A stretch of 64,000 nucleotides of DNA from Phyllostachys edulis (taxonomy: Eukaryota > Streptophyta > Magnoliopsida > Poales > Poaceae), in NCBI GenBank assembly GCA_036346405.1, contig CM070563.1:18767022-18831021 (forward strand). Direction: 5' to 3'. The position numbers were made by a program, and so were the translations under genes. The first letter of the stretch is position 1, and each line of letters starts with the position of its first letter. This document shows positions 19,404 through 30,661 of the stretch, one piece after another. Below the pieces are notes generated by a model. The model was not told the DNA's origin, ran no database searches, and saw only the letters and a program-made list of their open reading frames with translations.

Positions 19404-20326
19404 TTATGCTATCTCTATATGCATATTGTAGGGTTTTAACTTTTAACTAGGGAGAAGTTGCTGAAAATGTTAAGAATAATGGTTTAAATTTAAAGTGAAA
19501 AGTATAGTTGTTTTTTTGAGCTCTTGTCGGGCCATGGTGTTACATATAGCTTGATGCCTTTTCTATTAAAAAAGCAAATGGTAAGAATCAAACTTAGCGC
19601 ATGTTCCATTGAAAGGCAGAGGATATGAATCCTTTTGTAGCATGTGGGATTCGACTACAGTACCTTCATTTCCAACGTCAGCAACATGGGCGCTCATCAA
19701 GATTCAGTACAAACACTCCACGGGAGTCGCGTCCAGTTATCACAAACCGGGCATTAGCCTTAGTGTGGATATGTTCCTTCACGACTTTAACTGGATCGTG
19801 GCTTCCAAGCGGTTCCATCCAGAAAGAAGCAAACACTGGAAGTAGAGACTGATGGTGGGTCCCATGTTTTGATTGTTCATGTCGTCCTGCGCATAGAGCC
19901 ACAAGACTGAACAACATCAGCTCACAACGAGAGAAACAATCATAGGAAAAACTCCCCAGCAAGCTCAGCTTCATCCACGGTCAAGCATGCAAGTTTACCA
20001 AGCAAAGAGCGTCTTCTCAACGAGGTGCATCAATGCCGCACTCTACACATCATTCATTGTGACAATAACCTGAGCTCTCATTTTTCATCCAAGAAACTGA
20101 GATAATGGTAAAAGTAACTTCCTAAAGATAGCCTAAATGTCAACACAATTGCATGAAGATTCATGTCCATAAAGGGGCAACAAGCCGCGGAGCCATTCAC
20201 AAAAAACCAAGTCTCAATGAGATCCCCAATTGAAGTCGTACCATCGCGGCATTGCCAATAATCAATTGGTTAATATTAACCTAAGCAACCTTCTTTTGAG
20301 CTCCAGAGGAAGCCGACCTGGAGCTC
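19404..20326. other. 3' flank of the ARID gene, possible UTR
   Basis: No clear gene. The segment 19678-19974 holds a minus-strand open frame ending SFWMEPLGSHDPVKVVKEHI then HTKANARFVITGRDSRGVFV. It looks more protein-like than its surroundings, but I do not recognise it and it lacks splice context. The bases just below 20327 would be the 3' UTR of the ARID gene. Confidence 0.35.
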
Positions 20327-23300
20327 CTAATAACTATTGGTGACTTTCAAAGAACCCTTTTGGGTCCCAGAGGAAGCAGCAGACCTGGTGCTACTCTGAC
20401 CACCATCTTGACGAAGGTGTAGGAAGCCAGGCTCTATTGAATCATCATCACTATCTACAACATTTGGAGCGATCCGATTCTGGTACGCTCTTCGTCGGAG
20501 CTGGAAAACATTGTGATAGTAACTCACAAGGCCTTCTGTGCCCTTGGACTGGAAGACAGCATACAGTTGGTCCCAGAAATTGTACTTGGATGAAGGCAGA
20601 TTCTGTTGGATAATGGTGCTGAATTTCTTTTCTTCATCCTTTGTCCATGTCAATGCTGCATCCTCACCAATGCGATCAAGCCCCATTGCGTAAAATGCTG
20701 AGCCCAGCTCGCGCTTCAGTTTGATCTTTTTCTCTGTCACATGAAATCTAACACAAGCAATGGAACCTGGGAGCTGACAGTTGCACTCATCTGGCCTGCC
20801 CTTACAAATAGGACCAACATCAAGGGCTTCATTACTTTCTGGAGACAAAATAAGTTCTCCTAGAAACCTCAACACATGTGGATCGTTATAAGGTAACGAA
20901 GGCTTCCCAGTCCATTCTGGAATGTCTGCTTGACCACAAGGCCTAATTTGTGCACGAGAAATCATGTCACTGCTCCCACCTGCAGATAGTTGATCTTCCC
21001 ATCCATCGTACAGTGCCTGCTCCTCAGTTGTAAGTCCACTCTGCATGAACAAGGAGTTATCTTTTTACATTTTCACAGTACATCTTTAGCAGGAATTGTC
21101 ACTGTCACATAAGAGAGATAATATTAAATAGACTAATAGAGGAAAAACATAGTTCAACATGCATGGCTAGCAGTTTACGTTATCTGATAATTGTATGTAT
21201 GGTCTCTAAGCAGAAACAAAGAAAAGTTCAGGCAACCAAACATACTGGAAGGGTATTTATAAGCCAACAAAACTATACATGGTGTCTATTGTTTGATGGT
21301 CAGTAGCAAGGATCAAAGAACCGTTACTGGGCAAAATCCTGTTCAGAACCCGCTAGCCTAGTAACGGTTACCGGCCGGTAACCGGAAATCCCGGTGAAAA
21401 ACCGGAGAAAATTCGCAAACCGAATTTTGAACTCTGGTTTCTGGAGACCGGTCCGGTTACCGGGCACCAGTTGAAAAAACCAGGAAAATCGGGAAATGCC
21501 ATATTTAGCTCATGCAATACGTATTCTAGCACAAAAATGGTCTAAACCAACCTAGGAATGGCATTATGCAATTAAAAATTCAAATTCAAGTTTGAAAGTT
21601 TTTGGCCGGTATTTTTTTCTCCCAGGACCAGCCGGTAAATCCGGTTACCGACGGTTACCGCTGGTAACCGACCGGTTTTTTCCCCCTGGTCAGCAGCATA
21701 TATCAAGTGGCATAGTGCAATAAACAACCTCATCACTTAAGTCTTTCCATCCTACAACTACAGGAAGTACGATATGACAGTAACTTACGGCAAGGATTTA
21801 GAGTGGATCACATGGCTGAAGAAATATAAATACACAATACCCCACACTATAAAGTTTGAGAAAGATATTCTTAATCTTATGACCATTACCAAGATAAGCT
21901 TAAACTTAGGATCATCTCGAGAATAAACTATATTGGCATCAATAGCAAGTAACAATCATATCAGGAGTAGCTAAAACAGTAACAAGCCAACTAAGTTTTG
22001 TCATTTTACAAATATGCATCCATTACCGTACTTACATTCTGAAAAAAAAACTTTTCAAATATGTAGGTATGCTTCATAACTATTAACCAAGTATTTACCC
22101 TATCACATATGCATGGGACTTCTTGCGGTCTTGGTATTGGAATAGCAATAAAAAAATTTGTTAATTTTGTAGAGAACAATGCCATGTAAAAGAAAAGTTA
22201 ATAGACAAGCTGCAGTTGCACATTGCTACTGGTTTAATGAATGCAACAAGCATCACTTTTGTATAAAAATTGCAGTTATATAGCAATTTGCCAGACAAAT
22301 CAATTTGGCTGCCAAAAAAGTGTGGAAACAACCAAACAGCCCCTTAGTTGCCACTAATTACTCAGACCAAAACAGGAAGGGTATTAGCGGCAATGCTATA
22401 TGTGTCAAGCCATTGTACATTTTGTACTAATTACTACTAGCATATCATATCACGAAACAATGGCTTTACATGAAACAAAGAGAAATAATTCATATCACAT
22501 GGCAATGATGGTATGACAAACAATAGGGTTATGAAATACAACAAGGTCATCTGGCACTAAATGAAAAGAAAAGCAATGGAGGTCTAGGGTGTACAAACAT
22601 GTAAGCAACATGGTCACCTGACCATGAGCCTAGACCATGTTATTAAATAAACACCCACACGGCTTGGTGGGATGCTCTCTTGATCGTCCACCTTGACTTT
22701 GTTGCATAGACACTACCAAGTTTTTTAGACCTAGTTGTACATGAATCACAAACGAGGTGAAAGTGTGAAACCAGAAAAGTATGTGTAAGATTTTCTAACC
22801 TGTTTGGACATCGAGGACGGCCACAAATGGGAAATGTATAACTATACAGCTGTACATCTTGTTGACACATTTCCATATAGAATAATACACCAAATTCCAA
22901 GTTCCTAAATGGAAGCTATGGGTCCAGAAATACAAGCTGCAAATATTGTTAGACTTGTAGACTAACCACACCAATAGTCTAGAATGTCCTAGAGTCCGAG
23001 ATAATTTTTTTTGCTTTGCCAAAGAGTCTAGGATGTGTGAATCGACGGGTTCACAAGCCTAGGATGCGTAAGGAGGTTGACAAGCGGGAAGCCCTCACAA
23101 GATGCACAGAGAGCCAAGTCTGATATTTTATGAATGGTTCAGAGCACAATTATTGGAACTAAAAGATAGTGAACTGCCTGAGAGGGGTAAAGCCGGAGGA
23201 AGCTTTGGTGGATGCAAGAAGCGCCACCGATATGCAAATCTTTTGTTTGACTTCACTATAGAAGGCTTATCAAATCATAGTAGTTGACTCCTTCTGAAAC

Positions 23301-26300
23301 TCTCTCACAGTAGCTAGTGCCTATTCCTATTGTACAAAGTAAAGCGAATGATTAGAGGCATTGGGGGTGCAACACCCTCGGCCCATTCTCAAATTTTAAA
23401 TCGGGAGCTCCAAGTGGGTCATTTTTGGTAAGCAGAACGTGCCATACGGGACAAACCAAAAGACGAGTTACACCGCCAAATTGTGTGCTAACATAGAACC
23501 CACAAAAGGTGTTGGTCAATTAAGACAACATGACAGTGGTCATTGAAGTCGAAATCAGCTAAGGATTGTGTAACAACTCACCCGCCAAACCAATTAGCCC
23601 CAAAAATGGATGGTGTTGAAGCGTGCGATCCACGATTGGCCATCTTGACTAGTGCCATTCCTGATGAGTAGAAGGTCAACTTCTACACATATGCACTAGT
23701 GGTTGGTCCACCCCATTATACCACTCAGACGCTTATGTGTTCATCATTTTTGGAATATAGTGGTTCACTTTCCTAACCGGCATTAATCAAAAGTTGCATA
23801 GTTCATCTATGTTATTTGGAGCATATAGAGGTAAATTTTAATTCTTAGAACCATTTATTTTTTACTTCAATGCACATATCAATTGTATTTAGCATTAATC
23901 CTATAACACATCTATGATTTAAGGCAAAATTGGCTACATGACATAGTAAAATGTTGGCATTTGCTCAAGGACACTCCAAAATAGTGGCTATTTGCCATAA
24001 GACACTCAACCGATAAAACTAATATTTTCTTGTGTTTCGAAGAGAGAATATCTCACATATGCCCAAATTGGCCATATGTTTTTAATCCAGAAAACATATC
24101 AAATTAATTCCAAAGTTTCGAGAAAAACAGAGATTCCAAATAAAACATTTTGAATTCAAATATTTTATTTTTATCTCGTGATTAACCTATAATTAATCAC
24201 AATAAATACTTTATAAATTAAGAAAATTGGAATAGGCTTTTAGAAATCCATAATAATTCTAGAAAATCCTCAGAAATTCAGAAATGAGATTATAAATTAA
24301 TTTTAACCAAAAATGGAATTTTTGGGATGTTACAAGAAGGGAGGAGGGAGAGATGTTTTTTATTTTTTTAAAAATTTTTGTGCAAGGGTTAATTAGACAT
24401 TTTGCACACCTTCTCTCCTACTTGCTAAGATAATTGGTCATAGTGCGTTGTGGAAAATGGCCAAAATTTTAGTGTCTTGTAGCCAAATCATGATTTTGTA
24501 GTGCAAATACCAACATTCTACAGTGTCTTGTAGCCAATTTTGCCATGATTTAACTAATTGCAGAGTAGTAGTGGTGAAGTGTTTTTATATCTAATAGAGG
24601 ATCACGGCGATATAGTGGGAGCAAAATTCTCAACTATATTTGCAAAGATATTAAGTTAATCAATCAATTTTGAAATAGAAAGAATTTATCTTGTATTAGG
24701 ATAACAATAAAGAATTTATCTTGTATGAGGATAACAAGCTATTGTGTATGTCTCAAGTCTTGGAGAAAGGATTCGAAATGGAGAATAATTAGAATATGCA
24801 ACAGATGGATTGTATGTAAAACCTAAAATGTATTAGTACTTAGCACCGCAACACAATGTTCACTATAGCGGGTCGCTACAGTGCCACAGTTGTACAGGTG
24901 ATACAAATGCTACTACATAGAAAGCCATCATAGTACACTGTTTAAAACAATGACCGTTCTATACATAATTTTCACTTTTTTGTAATAGTTATACCGTATA
25001 TCAGGCCATATATCTTTACTAATATAAAAGATTCAGATGATGGTGGTGGTGGTACATTCTCCCCTACCACCTCCCCTTCAAACAAAATCATTTCTGTGTC
25101 TACCCATCACCTCTTCATTCTATTTTTTTTCCAGTTGCCACCACCAAACAAGGTTGTAGTAGACTCGTCGATGTTGGGTCATCCTCGTTGTCGTAGTTGA
25201 GTAAGGCCACCTCTCTCACTCCCAATGGGGCTCACTTTGTCCATGAGCGGTGTGGCACAATGATGAGGATGTAGGTCCGACGTGGCAATAGGGCCGAGTG
25301 CAATGTTGGTCGAGCATCATCGAGGAGGCATGAGGCCAGTCGCGGTGGAGAACAGTCAGGCATAGTTGCGGAGCTCGATTAGGCGCCAACCAAGGCTAGC
25401 GACAATGGCTCTACGTGTAGGTGTAATATGAGTATTTTAATCCATAACAGTGCATATGGGCATTGAACTAGTACAATTAAAAGGTGGGGTAACCACTCAT
25501 TGCTTACCACTATTTAGAGCAATACTCATAGCCACCCATAATTCATCCCGAAGCCTCTAAAAGTGCATCTCACACTCCAATGGAGCACAAGGCATGCAAC
25601 CAAGTGGCCCTAGGCTGAGTCTCATACAGTTAGACGTCGATCAAAGTTTTGGATATGGAGGAAGCTTCAAATTGCACTGTTGTTCTCATGTCAAGATGGG
25701 TGATGTTCTTATTTTGCCCGAGGTATTCGAATTAGTGCCGCCCGACCGTATTTCTCCTGAGTTGAAAGAAAAGATAGGAAATCTTTCTTTTCAGAGTTAT
25801 CGTCCCAATAAAAAACCATCACCACTGTGGTTCCGAGTATTTCTATCTAAATTCTTGTCTATCTCTTTAATCGTTGAGTTTGCTAGATAATCCATCTCTT
25901 CACCTATAATGGCTTGTAAACCATGGTATGAACCTTAGTTCATAACAAGGTAAATACCATAAAAAGGAGGCCAAATGGTTGCGACTTGAAGGGGAGTGGG
26001 CGCAAGTAGAGAGGAGACTATAGGCCAGGGAGAATTCTACTTCATGCTTTACTCTCAAGCATAGGTTATTCCCTTTAAACAGAGAACGTCTCAACAATTA
26101 CATTTCCATCTAAGAGATATAAATAACCAGGAATATATCAATCTAGAAAACATGGAAAGATAATTAATATCAGTCTAAAAACATGAAAATAGATAATTAA
26201 GCAGCAAACGAAGAATCCCTCAACATTGGGGATTGCATGTATAGTTTCCATAACATCACACCACTTGCGGACACACAGTTCGTCCTTGAGCTATAGGGTC

Positions 26301-28049
26301 CCCACGTCGACATGTGTGCACAATATCAGTGTCGTGTCACATGGAAGATCCACGAAGCTTTGATGGATGGCGAGGCGGCGATGAAAGGAGCCTCTTATCG
26401 TGGTTTGACATCGAGGAAGTTGTTGCCAGCAAGGGCAACCAGAGCTAGGCAACAAAGACTCTTCCCGCCATGGAATGCAACAAAGGTAGGGGAGACATGA
26501 CGATATCACAATCCCCCGTTCTATACTGCCAACTGCATCATGCTAGCCGGTTGTTGGAGGAGGCGACATCGGCAAGGGTGGCAGTGTGACTAGCAATGGC
26601 GGTGGTGGCACGTCCATTGCAACTTCATGTGACACCTCTTGCTTCTCCCACATCTTGGCCAACATTGCCATCACACCCTCCAATGTCGTCGTGATGTTGT
26701 CAAAGGTGACCATAATGTTGGCGAGTGTGGTCACCATCTTGTCGTCTTGTCGATGTTGGCCATCAACTTGGCCAAGAGAGACTTGACAGTGGAAGCCATG
26801 GTGAGTGGCTCTGACACCAGGTTGTTATGAATAGGGTAAATTAAATACCATAAGTAGATCGGATTCTTGCTTACCTCTCGAGTATAGGGTATTCCCTTAA
26901 AATAGAGAACGCCTCCTAACAATTCCATCTAAGAGATATAGATGACTAGGAAATATATCAATCTAGAAAACATGGAAATAGATAATTAAGCAACTAACAA
27001 AGAATCCCTCAATCCTGGGGATTGATTGTGCCTGCCAACTGCCATAACAATATGTGAGGAGTGATCCAATTTATTATGATGCCTTAGGTTAGACAAACTA
27101 ATTTATAGGGAAGAACATAACCTAGAAGTGATTACAACAACACTACTTTGAGAACTGATGAGTTGTGATAAGGCCAAGGGTGATGTGCATTATCTAAGTT
27201 GTGATGTGACATGATATCACAACACATTCACTCAATCATATAACGGATTTCATTGAAGATTCAATTGTACAAATTACTTACAAGTTAAAAATAAGCACCA
27301 TTAGACTAGAAGTAGAATCTTCTTTAGTTGAATCATATAGTAGGCTAACTGAAATTTGGAAAGAATAGTACTCACCTTCATGTGTATATATCTAGCAGAA
27401 GCAGAACAGTTAACATAATAAAGGTTAATAGCACAAACCCCATGGATACCTATGTAGAGAGCTTCCATTATTTTTTCTACCATGAAACCACATCTTATGC
27501 CTAACCCTTTATGAACTTCACTTATTAGTTGCCAATGGTAGCCACCGTTAAACACCAATGATCCCCTAGACTTCATACAAATATAGGTGTGGTGTACTAC
27601 CTTGCTAAGTATAACTCCATCTGTTGAATTGATTTTAAAAAAATATATATGTATATATATAGCTACAACTAACCAGAAGTAGACACACATTCAAACATGA
27701 AAGGTCAGCAGACCCTCAGTTTTTTGGGACTCCTTAGAGGGGAAAAAGATAAACATATAAAAGTTAGCAAGAAATAGAAATAATAGAGCCACAGTCCGAC
27801 CCGATAGGGTCAAAACAATTTTTTTTTTAAAAAAAAAATCCTGGTTCAGCCACAACCAATTTTGCACGAGAGCATTTCATATTCCTTCAACTAGATCGAG
27901 CAAATGGCATGGCCGTGACAAAAGAACGGTGAAAATGCTCTGACATGATCCAGCATCTCCCCTTCCTAATGATCCCCTAGACTTCATACAAATATAGGTG
28001 TGGTGTACTACCTTGCTAAGTATAACTCCATCTGTTGAATTGATTTAAA

Positions 28050-28124
<75 letters not shown>

Positions 28125-29495
28125 CTACAACTAACCAGAAGTAGACACACATTCAAACATGAAAGGTCAGCAGACCCTCAGTTTTTGGGACTCCTTAGAG
28201 GGGAAAAAGATAAACATATAAAAGTTAGCAAGAAATAGAAATAATAGAGCCACAGTCCGACCCGATAGGGTCAAAACAATTTTTTTTAAAAAAAATCCTG
28301 GTTCAGCCACAACCAATTTTGCACGAGAGCATTTCATATTCCTTCAACTAGATCGAGCAAATGGCATGGCCGTGACAAAAGAACGGTGAAAATGCTCTGA
28401 CATGATCCCGCATCTCCCCTTCCTAATGATGACCCTCAGTCGAGCATCCTGAACAATGCTCTGTGGTTCCATGTTTCACGAACAGCACTATGTACAGGTA
28501 AATCTAAGGACCAACAGCTATAATTGGACAGACTGAAAAGAATGACCACATTCTGAATCTAGATCCCCAATGTAATGAACACAAGCATAGAATCAACTAA
28601 ATCTATCAGAAGCGCTACATTCAAAAATCGAAACTATGGGGCAAGGAATTACCTGCGGCGAGGCAGACCCACGGGGCACATTGATGCTATCATTATTTGC
28701 AAACATCTGGCGCCGGAGCATAAGCGCCATGGAGAAGTGGCTGTCGGGATTCTTCCCGACGACCCAACGTTCATTTGGGTTCTTCGCCACAAGGCCCACC
28801 CAGTTGAGCATCCCCACGAGCACCTCCCTCTTACGCTTCAGATGCGCCAATCCGGCGCACGCGGAGTCCTTGGTCGGCGACAGGAACTTGTCCTTCTTGG
28901 CGTTCGAGCGGCGGCCGGCATTGCCACTGCTCCCGGACGCGTTTTCCTGCTTTCCTGGCTTGCGGATGATCTGCTCCAGGAGGGAGAGGTACTTGGCGTA
29001 CACCAGCTTGACGGCCGCGTCCAAGGCCGGGTCGAGGCCAGCCTTCTCGGCGACGGCAGCCCAGGACGCGACGGCGGCGAACCCGCCGCGAGAGCGCACG
29101 TCGAGGTACAGGCGAAGCAGGTCCACCGGGCGGCCGTCCCCGAGAGCCGGCGGCATCGGGAGGGACGGGGACGCGCCGGGGCGCCGCGCCTCGGCAAGGA
29201 AGGCGGCTAGCACGCCATCGAACAGGGCGGGCGCGCGCGCCTCGGGGTGCCCGGCGTGCGGGATCTCCAGCCCCGCGAGGAGCCCGCAAGCGCGGAGCTC
29301 GCCGATTACGCCGAGCACGGCGAGGACTGCGTCGGACGGGCCGCTGGACATGGTAAGCGGCGGCGGCATGGCCGCCGCCGGCGAGGTGGGCGCGCCCGGG
29401 GCCTGCGCGCGGTCGGGGTTTGGGCTTGGGGTTGTTTTGAATGGGGGCGCGGAGGAATTTGAGGGTGGTGGTGGTGGGGTTGGAGGGGTGTCCAT
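20327..29495 (-). CDS. ARID-ELM2-SANT chromatin protein (two coding exons)
   Basis: Predicted DNA-binding nuclear regulator, inferred product about 518 residues. Exon 1 runs from ATG at 29495 to 28653 (281 codons); the donor reads CGCCGCAG|GTAATTCC. Exon 2 runs from 21040 to the TAG at 20327 (237 codons plus stop); the acceptor reads TTCATGCAG|AGTGGAC. Both junctions are phase 0. The start MDTPPTPPPPP was chosen because an A stands at -3 and G at +4, and the upstream in-frame Met at 29657 would add a His/Gln repeat that looks like 5' UTR. Domains: Pro/Ala-rich N-terminus; ARID at about 90-178 (GRPVDLLRLYLDVRSRGGFA, then SWAAVAEKAGLD, YAKYLSLLEQIIRK); basic linker; ELM2-like piece at about 310-345 (QADIPEWTGKP); SANT-like region at about 408-460 (ALTWTKDEEKKFSTIIQQNL, FWDQLYAVFQSKGTEGLVSY). 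This matches plant ARID1-type proteins that combine ARID and ELM2. No middle exon was found, but one could be missed. Confidence 0.85.
21309..21688. mobile_element. Mutator-like MITE in the intron
   Basis: About 380 bases rich in GGTTACCGG-type words at both ends in opposite orientation (AACGGTTACCGGCCGGTAAC on the left, GGTTACCGCTGGTAACCG on the right). The flanks are GTCAGTAGCA (21299-21308) and GTCAGCAGCA (21689-21698), nine of ten bases identical. A 9-10 bp duplication suggests a Mutator-like non-autonomous element. Confidence 0.55.
23923..24544. mobile_element. Mutator-like MITE with 9-bp target duplication
   Basis: Inverted ends: GGCAAAATTGGCTACATGAC on the left, and GTCTTGTAGCCAATTTTGCC on the right as its complement, with similarity over about 45 bases. 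Exact 9-bp flanks ATGATTTAA (23914-23922 and 24545-24553). The interior 24080-24336 ends GGAATTTTTGGGATGTTACA, the reverse of the giant-LTR start, so a piece of that LTR lies inside. Confidence 0.8.
25013..25471 (+). mobile_element. Helitron-like element in the intron
   Basis: Starts TCTTTACTAATATAAAAGAT after a host A and ends GGGCATTGAACTAG before a host T: the A/T insertion, TC start and CTAG end expected of Helitrons. About 459 bases, no helicase. The 3' hairpin is weak. Confidence 0.5.
25692..25816 (+). pseudogene. petA: Plastid petA (cytochrome f) fragment in the nucleus
   Basis: The plus strand reads VLILPEVFELVPPDRISPEL followed by KEKIGNLSFQSYRPNKK, an internal part of chloroplast cytochrome f, nearly unchanged for 37 residues. 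The preceding bases (AAGATGGGTGAT joined to GTTCTT) look like the petA sequence with a short in-frame deletion. After RPNKK the similarity stops at once. The fragment has no start, haem-binding or membrane part and lies in an intron, so it is nuclear-integrated plastid DNA and not a gene. The surrounding open frame (25594-25890) is chimeric and accidental. Confidence 0.8.
25935..27049 (-). mobile_element. Small non-autonomous LTR retroelement in the intron
   Basis: Direct repeats at about 25935-26255 and 26823-27049 share long blocks, for example CAATCTAGAAAACATGGAAA and GATAATTAAGCA. In minus orientation the 5' repeat starts TGTTATGG and ends CATAACA. It is followed at plus 26807-26819 by the complement of TGGTGTCAGAGCC, one base off the initiator-tRNA-Met primer site. 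An ATG follows with MASTVKSLLAKLMANIDKTT, the start of a short gag-like frame that breaks and continues as MLAKMWEKQEVSHEVAMDVP in another frame (26737-26543). No pol. The low-coordinate repeat is longer and more diverged at its left end. Confidence 0.6.
27557..28430. repeat. Tandem duplication, about 411-base unit
   Basis: 27557-27967 and 27968-28430 are nearly identical, both starting AATGATCCCCTAGACTTCAT. The main difference is an (AT)n run: short in copy 1 (27640-27660), about 75 bases in copy 2 (28049-28122). High identity means the duplication is recent. It lies in the intron near exon 1. Confidence 0.85.
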
Positions 29496-30035
29496 TTTTT
29501 CCTCCAGGCCCTTCGGGTTGGGAGAAAACTCCGCTGCTTCTTCTCTCTTTTGATGTTGATGTTGATGTTGATGTTGGGAGATGCAAAAAAAATTGGGGAG
29601 GAAGGAAGGCGAATGGTTTTTGTTCTTAAATCTGCCTTTTGATGGAAGGGGTTTCAATCTATGAGCACAAAACCCTAGGTAGGATGGGGAGGGAGAGGGA
29701 TGGTGGGTGGTGATAGGTAGGTGGGGCCACGTTTCATTCTATATTTTGAAACGTGGACCACCAAGTAGGATAAAAATAACATGAGTTGTAAAGAATTGGT
29801 GTATGCACAAATAGGTTTATTGATAGTCATATAGTTGCAGGGTCAACACGCAATATATAGGTTGAAGGAGCATCGTGTTCACATGTATGATAAGTCATTT
29901 TAGGTTTTTTTTCCCCATTTATAGCATCAATCAGAACTGGTATCCAGTAATACCTAATTATAATTAGGAAGATTTAATACCTAATATGAAACATAATAAA
30001 AGGGACAAGCAATACATGGTTATCTGGTACTCCTA
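29496..30035 (-). promoter_or_regulatory. 5' UTR and promoter region of the ARID gene
   Basis: Upstream of the ARID start. 29551-29576 is a short (CAACAT)n microsatellite on the minus strand that would lie in the leader. Farther out the DNA turns AT-rich. I see no certain TATA box, so only the general position is supported. Confidence 0.4.
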
Positions 30036-30311
30036 AATATTTTGTTTATTTTTAGACGAGTCATTTTAGTTGTTTACATTTATAGCATGCAAAAAATCCA
30101 TCTATGGTCTCTCAACTCTTCACGAAGTCTAATTTCAACCCCTGTCTCTGGTACTGTTTAGAATATTTTTGTCTTTTAAGGGCATTTTGTTTATTTTTAG
30201 ACGAGTCATTTTAGTTGTTTACATTTATAGCATGCGAAAAATCCATTTGTGGTCTCTTAACTCTTCATGGAGTTTAATTTCATCACTCATCTCCAATACC
30301 GTTTAGAACCC
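30036..30311. repeat. Imperfect tandem duplication, about 140-base unit
   Basis: Two copies (about 30036-30165 and 30180-30311) share TTTTTAGACGAGTCATTTTA and TAGTTGTTTACATTTATAGC, then differ by scattered substitutions. No coding signal. Probably an old repeat in the ARID promoter flank. Confidence 0.7.
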
Positions 30312-30661
30312 GTCCTTGAAATGTCAAAACCATGCAAATAACATCCCTAGACAGGTAACTTGGGCGGTTTTCGCCACGTCGGCTGCTACATCATTGCCTC
30401 GACCCCACATGTTAGCCTACCTCCTCTTTCTCATCTCTCTCTTTTTCTGCAACATAATATCAAGAGACAACTAATACACCTATATTTGATACTCCTTATC
30501 GTAGGGGCGGCCCCACCAGCCCCAACGGCCAGGCGAAGACCGCAGGACCTACCGCGAAGGCCCTGCGACCGGAGGTGCGAAGGGGGCCCCTCCTTGAAGG
30601 TATCAGGTGTACCTTCGGGGAGGCTCCGGAGAAGGCGCAAAGGCCCCGAAGGGTCGCCAAG
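30312..30661. other. Intergenic sequence with a GC-rich retroelement-like tail
   Basis: No gene. 30505-30660 is GC-rich (GGGGCGGCCCC..., CCCCGAAGGGTCGCC) like pieces of grass Gypsy LTRs, but too short to assign. It ends with CCAAG next to the start of the Copia LTR. Confidence 0.35.

Larger units (their letters stand above)
21041..28652 (-). other. Single large intron of the ARID gene
   Basis: GT...AG intron of 7,612 bases by the exon ends given for the gene. It holds the transposable elements, plastid fragment and tandem duplication listed separately. Stretches with no assignment are 21700-23900, 24560-25010 and 27060-27550. They are AT-rich without sustained coding signal. A length of this kind is unusual for a grass gene and is explained largely by insertions. 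Confidence 0.7.

Noticed and set aside
25594..25890. Open frame of 98 codons as a possible small gene
   Set aside because: Its middle is a plastid petA fragment and its ends are unrelated; it lies in an intron of a gene on the other strand. A chance fusion frame.
28575..29630. Open frames on the plus strand and in other minus frames opposite the ARID exon
   Set aside because: Shadows of the GC-rich exon 1. The minus frame with ARID features and correct splice donor explains the coding signal.
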